Assembly (NCBI GenBank): GCA_019775845.1
Contig: JADQAV010000069.1
Span: 1-64,000, forward strand
Reading direction: 5' to 3'
Length of the DNA: 64,000 nucleotides
From: Myrmaecium sp. VS I D KN 1
Lineage: Eukaryota > Ascomycota > Dothideomycetes > Valsariales > Valsariaceae
In this document: positions 9,479 through 19,029 of the stretch, piece after piece
Layout of the letters: every line of letters starts with the position of its first letter
How positions within the stretch are numbered: position 1 is the first letter of the stretch
Notes under the pieces: generated by a model
Databases searched by the model: none
What the model was told of the DNA's origin: nothing
Seen by the model: the letters and a program-made list of their open reading frames with translations, nothing else
Translations under genes and position numbers: made by a program

Positions 9479-11962
9479 ATGACCATTCCTGAGGAATTTG
9501 ATATCATTGTTTGTGGAGGAGGCTCCACCGGGTATGGTTCTCGCTCGCATATTCGGCTGGACAGCCGCTTATAAGATGAGGATGCAGTTGTGTCGTCGCG
9601 GGGCGATTGGCCAACCTTGACCGCAACCTTCAGGTCCTCGTAATAGAGGCCGGAGAGAACAACCTCAACGATCCATGGCGAGTGATGCTCATGGCCTCCC
9701 GGCCACAGCCTCCTTGCTAACGTCGGAGCAGGATCTACCGGCCGGGTATCTACCCGCGGAACATGAAACTCGACAGCAAGACGGCCTCGTTCTACTATTC
9801 TCGTCCCTCCGAGTGGCTCTCCGGCCGCCGTGCCATTGTGCCCTGCGCTCACGTGCTTGGGGGGGGATCGTCCATCAACTTCATGGTATGCCCTCCAACG
9901 GAGCCACATAGCATGCATGCCTGACTCAAAGCGCAGATGTATACGCGGGCTTCTGCGTCAGACTACGATGACTTCCAGGCCAAAGGCTGGACCACCAAAG
10001 AGCTCCTTCCGCTAATGAAGAAGCATGAAACATACCAGGTGAGCCAGTATGATGTGAGATATGCCAACTTGTCCTGTTTACACTCTTCCTAGAGAGCGTG
10101 TAACAACCGTGCTGTCCACGGCTTTGAAGGTCCTGTCAAGGTTTCCTTCGGGAATCACACCTACCCGATCATGCATGACTTCCTTCGCGCGACTGAGACC
10201 CAAGGAATCCCAACAACGGATGATCTTCAGGACCTCCGAACAGGCCACGGGGCTGAACACTGGCTGAAGTGGATCAACAGGTACAACAGTTTACCCGCGT
10301 CGCTCAATCGGAGCGCAAGGACTGATCGCTCCACAGGGATACCGGTCGTCGCTCGGACGCCGCCCATGCATACATTCACAGCACTCGCGCGGTCAACGAC
10401 AATCTACACTTGATCTGCAACAGCAAAGTCGACAAGGTCATCATCGAGAATGGCCGTGCGGTTGCTGTCAAGGTGGTCCCGACGAAACCGCTGAGTCCTG
10501 GGCAATCTGTGTCCAAGACGTACCGAGCGCGTAAGCAGATCATCGTCAGCGGCGGGACTCTCAGTTCCCCATTGATCCTTCAACGCTCTGGCATTGGTAC
10601 GTTCATCCACAAAGAGAAGGCGATTCCAAGGTCTAACAACCCGCAGGGGATCCTCAGAAGCTCCGCAAAGCTGGCGTAAAGCCCATCGTTGACCTTCCAG
10701 GGGTCGGTCAGAACTTCCAGGACCATTACCTGACCTTCAGCGTCTACAGGGCCAAGCCCGAGACCGAAACCTTTGATGACTTCATCCGCGGCGACCCGAT
10801 CGTTCAGCAAAAGGTGTACGATCAATGGAACGTCAACGGTACCGGTCCGTTGGCGACTAACGGAATTGACGCCGGCGTCAAGATCCGACCAACCGAAGAC
10901 GAGCTCCGCCAATTCGAGAAATGGCCCTGCTCAGAGTTCAAGTCCGGATGGGAGAGTTACTTCAAAAACAAACCGGTAAGTTTCCTCACCACTCCATTCG
11001 GTCCGCCCCCGCCAGAAGACAGAACCGCTCACACGCCTCCGTGCAGGACAAACCGGTGATGCACTACTCCGTCATCTCCGGTTGGTTCGGCGACCACATG
11101 CACATGCCGCCGGGCAAGTTCTTCACCATGTTCCACTTCCTCGAGTACCCCTTCTCGCGCGGGTCGACGCACATCACCACGCCGGACCCGTACGAGGCGC
11201 CCGACTTCGACGCCGGCTTCATGAACGATCCGCGCGACATGGCGCCGATGGTGTGGGGGTACATCAAGTCGCGGGAGACGGCGCGGCGAATGGAGGCCTA
11301 CGCGGGCGAGGTGACGGCGATGCACCCCTTCTACGACAACGACTCGCCCGCGCGCGCGCTTGACCTCGACCTGGCCACGACCAAGGCGTACGCGGGGCCC
11401 AACCACCTGAGCGCGGGGATCCAGCACGGCAGCTGGAGCCAGCCGCTCGAGCCGGGCCGGGCCGACGTCGGCTTCAACCGGCTGAACAGCAACCGGCAGG
11501 AGATCCGGGAGGACCTCCGGTACGGCCGCCGCGACGTCGAGGCCGTCATCGAGTGGGTCAAGCGCCACGTCGAGACGACCTGGCACAGCTTGGGGACGTG
11601 CTCGATGGCTCCGCGCGAGGGGAACAGCATCACCCGCCATGGCGTCGTCGACGAACGGTTGAACGTGCACGGCGTGCAGGGCTTGAAAGTGGCGGACCTG
11701 AGCATCTGTCCGGACAACGTACGTTGTTAACCCTTCCTCGCCACCACCAAATCCTCCGTGTTTTCAAAAAACACCCCTTTTCGCTGACTTTTCCCCCTTT
11801 TCTCTCTAGGTCGGAACCAACACCTACTCGACCGCCCTCCTCATCGGGGAGAAGTGCGCCGTCCTCACGGCTGAAGATCTCGGCTACGAGGGCGCGGCGC
11901 TCGAGATGAAGGTGCCGAACTACCAGGCCCCGCGGGAGATTGTGGGGCTGGCGAGGTTGTAG
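9479..11962 (+). CDS. aox1: Peroxisomal alcohol (methanol) oxidase, GMC family
   Basis: Nine exons: 9479-9531, 9588-9677, 9732-9885, 9937-10038, 10093-10280, 10337-10596, 10647-10975, 11047-11718 and 11810-11962. They encode 666 residues, close to the 663 of yeast methanol oxidase. The enzyme oxidises short alcohols with O2 to an aldehyde and H2O2, using FAD. The N-terminal GGGSTG binds FAD, and [17 protein letters not shown] is the first GMC signature. The catalytic pair is His572 (WHSLGTCSM) and Asn620 (PDNVGTNTYS). It follows Pichia AOX1 closely from memory, including [19 protein letters not shown]. The C-terminus ARL is a peroxisome-import signal like the ARF of the yeast enzyme. Intron 2 must use a GC donor (GCGAGT at 9678) to keep frame and restore [12 protein letters not shown]; the other seven are GT-AG. 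All catalytic residues are present and it looks intact. Confidence 0.93.
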
Positions 11963-12582
11963 GTATGTAGGAGCAGTTGGGAAAAGGAAGAGGGGCATGG
12001 CGGGGAAGTGATCAAATCATTCCTGGAGGGGTGGAGACTTATCTATTTATATATTTTCCTTTCTTTTGCCTGAAATGACGTTTGGTTATCGAGCATTTCT
12101 CCTCCAGTTTTGCTGCATCATCGCCGCATTCGAACTGCGTCCTTGACGGCGAGAGAACGGTCCCCGTTCCGCCCCACCCATCCTCCAGGACCTCCACTGC
12201 TGTATGGCTTGCTCGACTCCAGTTCCATGTCCCTCTTCTTATCGCATGGCAGCTTGATCGATGCCAGCAGCTCCTGGCCGGATTTCTCGCCCCTCGTTCC
12301 CACCCAGAATCTTCGCCGGTTCTGGGAGGCGTGATGGATTCCATGGTTTCAGTGGTTGAGTGCGAAATGGTGCAACTGATCAAAAAAAAAAGGGGGGGGT
12401 TGTTGTGAAAGAGGCTGCGAACGGGGTTGCAAAAGAGTTAAAACGAATGAGTCCTGGCGGCAGGCTATTGAATTCATTTGATATATTCACGAGTGGAGGA
12501 AGGAAGTGGCGAATGAGCTCGACCCCCGGTCACAACTGCTATACTACTCCTACCATGACGAGCGCTATCGGGTACCCAGATG
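11963..12582. other. Convergent intergenic region
   Basis: This lies between the 3' ends of the alcohol oxidase and the DUF3669 gene. It contains an A/G homopolymer tract (about 12381-12401) and no supported gene. It probably holds both transcription terminators. Confidence 0.6.
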
Positions 12583-13608
12583 CTACACACAGACAAGATC
12601 ACCACCACTCCTTTCCCGCTCCAGAATCGCAATCCTCCTCTCATTCCTCTCCCGATCCATCTGCTCAATCCTCGCCATTAGCAGGTGCGGCAACCGACCA
12701 AGCTCTCCACCATCCCCCCCAAGCACGCGCTGACTCGTCTCCAAAAACCTCTCTTTGAAGCCCCGCCACAACCGCTCGTCCATATGAGGCCGCGGGTAAA
12801 TCGGATCATTCTTAAAAAACGCCGTCGCCGCCTGCTCCACACCCTCCTCATCCAAGCTCATCGCGCGGCAGCAGTCGAAGTCCAGCACCCACATGCGATG
12901 GTCACCAAAAGCCACGGAGGGTATGCCGGCCTCCACCTCCGTTGCTCCGTCAGACGAAGCCTCCACCCGGGGCGACGCCAGCACAAACTCCACATCATTC
13001 GCGTCGATGCCAGCCGCCCAATGCATGACGGCGAGGGCGTCCGCCATCAGGGTCGCGTAGTGCGCCGGGTCCAAGCCAAGGTCGGCGATCTGGTCGAGAT
13101 GAAGGGGGAAATTGCGGAGGCTGAAGCGCTTCAGTCGGGAGGACGTGGATCCAGCAGCAGCACCAGCACCAGCGCGAAGGCGACAGCGGCCAAGGTACGG
13201 CCGGACCAAGCAATCCGCATCGTCGCGATTGCCGCGGACGAACGCGGCGAGATCAGGCGGACAGTAGGTGGCGATGAGGGTCTCGCGGCCTTCGCGGGGG
13301 AGGGGAGGGATGCGCTCGGCGGCGAGAGTGCGGCAGGGGAGGTAATTCGGCGGGAAGTTCGGCAGGGAGGTTTTCCACCAGTCCTTGTTGGTCGGGGAGA
13401 GGAGGGAGACGCGCTTGGGCACGCGGACGGACGTCTTGTCGGCGTGTGTGGCGAAGGCGTCGACGACTTTGCCGTGCATGTGGAAGTCGTTTGCGAGGGA
13501 ACGGCCTGGTCCACCGTCTTCTCGTTTCAGCGCCCACGGGGAAACGGCGCCGTCTTCGTCGGCGGCCCAAACGGAACCGCAGAACCCTCTGCCGATGCAG
13601 CGGTACAT
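12583..13608 (-). CDS. DUF3669 domain protein
   Basis: Single exon, 341 residues. The N-terminus MYRCIGRGFCGSVWA is followed by ALKREDGGPGRSL, a central AERIPPLPR, then DCLVRPYLGRCR, the long conserved block LRNFPLHLDQ...YATLMADALAVMHWAAGIDANDVEFVLA, and near the C-terminus WVLDFDCCRAM and NDPIYPRP. This order of motifs is the fungal DUF3669 family, often labelled zinc-finger protein in annotations although no zinc finger is visible. The layout resembles a degenerate kinase fold: a glycine-rich start, a lysine in ALKRE, and DFD in place of DFG. That resemblance is inference. No molecular function is established. The start is the ATG directly before the conserved N-terminus. Confidence 0.85.
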   Translation of the reverse strand: MYRCIGRGFCGSVWAADEDGAVSPWALKREDGGPGRSLANDFHMHGKVVDAFATHADKTSVRVPKRVSLLSPTNKDWWKTSLPNFPPNYLPCRTLAAERIPPLPREGRETLIATYCPPDLAAFVRGNRDDADCLVRPYLGRCRLRAGAGAAAGSTSSRLKRFSLRNFPLHLDQIADLGLDPAHYATLMADALAVMHWAAGIDANDVEFVLASPRVEASSDGATEVEAGIPSVAFGDHRMWVLDFDCCRAMSLDEEGVEQAATAFFKNDPIYPRPHMDERLWRGFKERFLETSQRVLGGDGGELGRLPHLLMARIEQMDRERNERRIAILERERSGGDLVCV

Positions 13609-14249
13609 TTTTTGCTCGTGTTGGATGATCGATGGGTGTGAAGGTGCGAGGAGATGTTTGGTATGCTTAAAATTGTTCAGAGAAATTGATGAGTTGATGA
13701 GTTGATGATAGAAAGAAGTATGCTATATCCGTAGACGCGCTTAAATCCCGTCCTCAGCGTACGCCACGTGCCTTGGGGACAGTCATCGCTCGCCGTAGTC
13801 AAATAGACTTCTCTGCGGCTTCTTGTATGCCTGAAGTGAGTCAAGGTCAGGGATGAACCTATGGAATACCCTACCTGGCGCTGGGAAGTACCCCAGTAAC
13901 GTACCGTCCTCCCTATTTTAGGAGGCATCCCTGCACGCATAGGTAACGTCAAACGCCCTCCCCCTCCACGTAGGCCCTCACTCACGTATGTTGAAGAGAG
14001 ATCGACACGTGCCTCCCGGGGCCTTGGGATACCTGTTGAGGGAAAGTTTTCTCCGTTGGGGTACCTACTCCCTAGCCGCAGGGAGGGAGGGTGTTCCATA
14101 GGCTCATCCAAGGTCAGCCTTGTACCTCGCTTATATCCCCGTTCCAGCCCCACGCACGTTCCGAGATTTCAACCCCTGCGTAATCGGGGGGAAGAGAAGA
14201 GTGAGAGTGATATCGCATCGATTGCAAATCAGAGAACCCAACGCTTCAC
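13609..14249. other. Intergenic region
   Basis: No gene is supported. It contains the putative promoter of the DUF3669 gene and the 3' flank of APN1, both on the minus strand. Short palindromic bits such as GGTACC and CTCCCTAGCCGCAGGGAG occur, without a larger structure. Confidence 0.5.
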
Positions 14250-16048
14250 TCAGTCCACCTCGCTCCCTTCGCCATCACTGCCACTTCCACTTTCCTCCTC
14301 GCTGGCCTCCACTTTTTTCCTCCCTCTGCCCTTCGCCTTCTTCTCCTTCGCCTTCTTATCCTTCTCCCTCTTCCGCTCGACCTGATCCGCAACGCGCTCG
14401 CGTTCCGCACGGCCACGCTCCTGCAACTCTGCCTCCATCGTCCGGAACGCCTCGCTCTCCACGTCCGCCCCGACCAAGCCCTCCAGCAACTTGATCTCCC
14501 GCGCCCAGATCCCCTTGTCCTCCACCGACTTCCCCGTCGCCTCATCCCGCGCCTCGATCGGCGTCTCCAGCACCATCGGCAGGCCCCACAGCCGGGGCTC
14601 ATTGACCAGATTCCAAAAAGCCCGGAGGCCCAGCCATCCGGTCCCGATATTGGCGTGCAGGTCCCGGTGGCTGCCCAGGGGCGCCTTCGAGTCGTTCACG
14701 TGCACAGCCTTGAGGTACTGCAGCCCAACCACCTCGTCGAAGCGGGCGAGGGTGTCGCGGAACGCAGCCGGGCTGCGGAGATCGTACCCGGCCGCGAAGA
14801 TGTGGCAGGTATCCAAGCAGACGCCGACCCGGCTCCGGTCCTCCACCTGCGCGATCACGGCGGCGAGGTCCTCGAACGTGCCGCCGATCGTCTTGCCCGC
14901 CGTCGCCATGGTCTCGAGCAGCGTGACGACCGCGCCTGAGGCCGGGTCGCGGTGCGCGCGGTTGAGGTTGGCGGCCAGGTGGGCGATCGCGCGCGTCCGG
15001 TCCGAGCTGGCGCTGTTGCCCGGGTGGAAGTTGTACAACCGGATGCCCAGGGCGTGGCACCGGGCGAGGTCGTCGAGGAAGGAGTCGTACGCCTGCTTCG
15101 TGCGGGTGGGGTCCGTGTGCGCGAGGTTGACGAGGTAGGAGCCGTGCGGCACGACGTGGGCGTGCGGCTGGAAGGAGTGCTCTTTGCAGTGACCGTGGAA
15201 GAGGGTCGTGTGCTCGGGCTTGAGGGGCGGGTTGGCCCATTTGCGCTGTGACTTGAGGAAGAGAGCAAAGGCGTTTCCACTGTTGGGACGTTAGTGTGAG
15301 GGAAGGGCACCCAGTATTTTCAGACTCACCCTATGTGCACCGAGTTGGCGACGGCGTTGTGAACCCCGCCGGCAGCACTGACATGTGCGCCGAGCACAAC
15401 CTTGGCTCCCACCGTCCTCGCTGCAAGGGGTTGCATCTCGGCCTCTTTTTCTTCTTTCGTCTTCCGCTTTTTGGCAGGTTTCTTGACCTCTGTAACTTCT
15501 TCCTTCTCTTCGGTTTCCACAGCCTCAACCTTGACGGTCTTCTTCGTTTTCGCCTTGCTGCGCGCCTTGACTTGCGGTGGCCGTTCTTCAGGATCCGCGA
15601 CTTCCTGCTCTTCTACCTCAAACTTGACTGCCTTTACACGTGTCTTCTTCGCTCTGATCACAGCCGCTGTGGGCTTCTTCGTGGTATTTTCCGCTTCGTC
15701 TCCCTCGTCGTCGTTATCCGACCGCTCCTCGTACGCAGGCTTGCCTTTCGTCGCCGCTCTTCTAGGGCGTCCAGAAGCTGTAGTTATCGATGTAGACGAG
15801 CGCTCACGCGATCCCGTACTACGTGAAGCCTCAACCTTCACCGCCGATGTCTCCGACGCTCTTTTCGTACGTTTCGAGGCGGAGGTGACGTTGTTCGCTT
15901 TGCGCTTCTTGGACGTGCCAGTCGTGCCCTCGATGGCGGCGGCCTCGGGGTTGAAGTATTCGGAGGTCAAGCTGGTGACAGGCGTGGTTTCGTCGAGGAG
16001 GTCGGACTGGGCGGACGAAAGACTGGAGGAGGATTCAGAGGTGGTCAT
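14250..16048 (-). CDS. apn1: AP endonuclease, endonuclease IV family (Apn1)
   Basis: Two exons (15330-16048, 14250-15279) around a 50-nt GTGAGT...CAG intron give 582 residues. It cleaves DNA 5' to abasic sites and trims blocked 3' ends in base-excision repair, using three metal ions. The catalytic barrel begins near residue 215 with GAHVSAAGG and continues with GGNAFALFLKSQRKW, YNFHPGNS, LLETMATAGKTIGG, GVCLDTCHIFAAGYD, VHVNDSK, HANIGTGWLG and LETP, which supply the metal ligands and are all present. The first 210 residues are a Lys/Glu-rich disordered extension with several basic clusters likely to act in nuclear import. A second basic tail (KREKDKKAKEKKAKGRGRKK) follows the barrel, as in fungal Apn1. 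The long extension makes it larger than yeast Apn1 (367 residues). No key residue appears missing. Confidence 0.95.
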
Positions 16049-18061
16049 TCTAGCTCGCGTCGCGTGCGTAGGCGGCGAATCCGACGGCGAACGGTCGATG
16101 TGGTGCGTATGTCGTCTAGCAGTGACGGGCCATAGTACGGATGGAAAGGAAGGGAGATAGTATGGTTGAACGGATCAATTGGAAGAAGCAAAGGGTGCGA
16201 GGACTGAACGCGTCGAGATGGGTGCGTGAAGGGCCAAGGTCCTTATCGATAAGCCTGGGCATACAACCAAGTATCATCGTGCTGTACGTACTCGGAGGAC
16301 GGCCCGTCATGTCCACATATGATATCATCCACTCCTATCTAATAAGTGAAAAGGACCACTCTCTTTCATTTCTTATGAGAAAAATATAGCTCATATCAAG
16401 ACTACAAGTAAGTATATTACCTAAGGTACCTTTCGTTCCAATATAAAGGACTACCTTGGAGGTTTAAGCTTAAGAAAGGCTGTCTCCGCTAAAACCTCAT
16501 ATAGGAGGGAGGAGCAGTTGCGCTTCGCACTTCCACGTACCACATAGACACTTCCCTGTAGAACGCAGAGCGTGTCAGACTCTTCCTCTACAGTACTGGC
16601 AGAGGTCCACTATCCGGTCACCCATCGCATCTAAAATACTTCTCAGCCCTCGGCTCCCAAAGCCCGATATTAAAAGTCCAGCACCTATCTCACCCACCCC
16701 ATCCATAACGCGAAGCTTAGTTAGTAGTGACTTCAATCTCATAGATATCCAAGAGCCACCTCCCTCCACCTTTCAACCTCCCCGCGGTTAGTGGCTAAGG
16801 TACCTTACTAACCTTAGCAAGGAAGACCTCCCTCACACCTCACACCTCACACCTCACGCTAAGGTAACTAAGCCCTTCAAACCTTCAAACCCTCAAAACC
16901 CCTAAAACCCCTAAACCCGTTATCCCTCTCTCCCCAGGGATCTTTCCCTCTCGCAACCTTTTTTTCCGCGGATCCCGACCCCGGCCGAGCTAAACTAAGC
17001 AGTCACCTACCTAGTCACCTCAACGGTCGCTGGGAGATCTAGCTAACTACGATGTACAGATCCCGGGATCAACGTCCCTGATCAGTGTCAGGGAGACTAA
17101 CGACGAGGTGCAGGCAGGCCCTTCATCGTAGACTGCGCTAACGAGGACTAGATGGATAAATGATGATGGGTTGGTTGTGTGGATGGAGGGAGGCTGTGTG
17201 TGCCTGGGTTCCTGGCTATAAACGAAAATCCCCGGTCACAAGGCTGGCGGACTTCCAGTTTCGATTTAAGGGTGCACGGGTGTAGCCGGGTGGTCAAGTT
17301 AACGAAGAGGAGGAGAAGGAGAAGGAGATGGAGGAGGACAGAAGGCTACCTAGCTAGGGCTAGGCCATGCATCTGTCTGTCATTCATGATGTGTAGGAGT
17401 AGGTAGTGGAAGCTCCTCGACTGAAACCTGAGAGGGAGATGGATGCACCGCTGGACAAAAAGACGATGCGGTGCGGTACAGTGTGCCTTCGCACATGTCG
17501 CTTGCCCTACGATAATAGGTGCCTGGGAAGCAAGCAAGCACCCTCATGACGCCGTGAGGGAGCGCTGCATCAACCCCTTTGTTCATCCGTCTTGGCATCA
17601 GCCTGTCTCCATCCCTTGGGTGTACATACCCAGCCTCGTCACCCGCTGCGTCCCTTGCTAGGTACAGTACAGTACAGTAGGTACTAGGTATATCAAGGTG
17701 AGTCCTGTGACAGCCGTCACGCCGATTGTAATATCTAGTCCCATCCGCTTCGACGCTAGAAAATGTCATCGAGGGCGGGTTGCAGTAGGTGGTGGCTGGT
17801 TGCGGCCCCGAAGGTCCCGAGGGTTCGGATGAATGAACGATCAAACCCCCGAGGGGGAGAAGCGGATTGGTTGGAATCCTCACAGTACTCCTAGTCTAGC
17901 GTCACGGAAGGAAGCAAAGAGAGAACGGTTTTTTTATTTCCACGGAAAGGAAGAAATCGAACAATTCCGAACTTCCCCGGCGACAATGATGATCATCCCG
18001 ATAGGCTGGTTGATTGGTTTTAGGTTGGTTGGGCGCGAGGCTGCTGCTTGCGGCTGCTTGC
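16049..18061. other. Long gene-free stretch, distal upstream region of wetA
   Basis: About 2 kb without a supported gene. It includes AT-rich sequence (16330-16480), repeated TACCTTAG/CTAAGGTA motifs (near 16421 and 16790-16870), the repeat tract at 16832-16919, and a recurrent GTACAGTAC motif (17661-17680). A minus-strand frame at 17380-17883 is open for 167 codons but has no family features. Long upstream regions are usual for developmental regulators such as wetA. Confidence 0.5.
16832..16919 (+). repeat. Tandem TCACACC tract and telomere-like degenerate repeats
   Basis: CTCACAC is repeated about three and a half times at 16832-16857. Then come short CTTCAAAC repeats, and then CAAAACCCCTAAAACCCCTA followed by AACCC, which resembles degenerate telomere units (CCCTAA with extra C and A). 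This may be an interstitial telomere-like scar or simple slippage sequence. Confidence 0.5.
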
Positions 18062-18543
18062 GGAATGTTTCGCCTCCTTCCCCCGCCACACACACACACA
18101 CACACAGTTAAGTTAGTAACCCGTGGACAGGGAAATGATATGCGCCGCAGGAATGCAAATCCCCAACCTCCCCGAACCTCTCTGTTCTCCATCTCATACC
18201 TATAGTACTGTAGAGGGCCTAGTAAGTCACAGTAGGTACTGTAATTATAGATGCTCCCCGTGAGTGCCTGGCCCCTTCTTCCGACCAAGGAATGTCCGCC
18301 TATCACAACCTACCTGAGGTATCTTCTACTAGCACTACTGTGAGGCCAGCCAGGGTCCGAATCGTCTCGACTTCCTTCTCCCTAGGTGAACAGCGCCCTA
18401 AGAGCCGCCATGGGCATCACCATCGCCATCCCTCTCCCTATCCGCCATCCCAATCCCCCACGTCGCATTCCAGCAGCGAGCTAGCGAAACCAAGCAAACT
18501 AACCATAGCTCCCTTTTCCTCCCCCATTCTCCTCCACGGAATG
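18062..18543 (+). promoter_or_regulatory. Cluster of AbaA-type sites (CATTCY) upstream of wetA
   Basis: Six matches to the AbaA/TEA-domain consensus CATTCY lie in 482 bases: reverse-strand copies (GGAATG) at 18062, 18150, 18289 and 18538, and forward copies at 18466 (CATTCC) and 18525 (CATTCT). Random expectation is about one per kilobase over both strands. AbaA is the known activator of wetA in Aspergillus, so this is the expected place for such sites. Function here is inferred. Confidence 0.5.
18086..18107 (+). repeat. CA dinucleotide microsatellite
   Basis: An uninterrupted (CA)n run of about ten units in the upstream region of wetA. Confidence 0.9.
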
Positions 18544-19029
18544 TTCCTGACTTACTCGAAGTAGAAGGCTGGGCGAGGGTCGAAGGTTGAGGGGGCCCGC
18601 AACCATTATATATTGGCCAATCTTTGATATTCGTATTTTGCCTTTTCTTCTCGTTTTGTCTGCATCGTTGCCTCGCTCGCGAACGTTGTGTGTGCGATAC
18701 ATACTAGTACAACTGCATCATCGTTCGTCGTTGTACCTGCATTGCCGAGCTGCAAGTTATCTGCAAGGCCAGGTTGTTCGACTTGAGCACTACCGCAACT
18801 ACACACCATCACACCGACACACCACCTGAGCACGGCAGTAACCGTTTGACATCGCTGGTGGGACGCTCCTTGGGTTCACACACCCACTCACACTGCCTGC
18901 ACCGAAATTTTTCTCTCTTTCTCCTACTATTCCTCCTGGCTCCTCTTGTCTCCGATATCTTTCACCATCATCATCATCACCCTCTTTCTTCAATCACATA
19001 CGATACGTCCCCCATTACCGTCTGACCGA

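Noticed and set aside
17380-17883. 167-codon minus-strand frame in the region before wetA
   Set aside because: Composition is not protein-like in a conserved way, there is no motif, and it lies in a regulatory interval with simple repeats.
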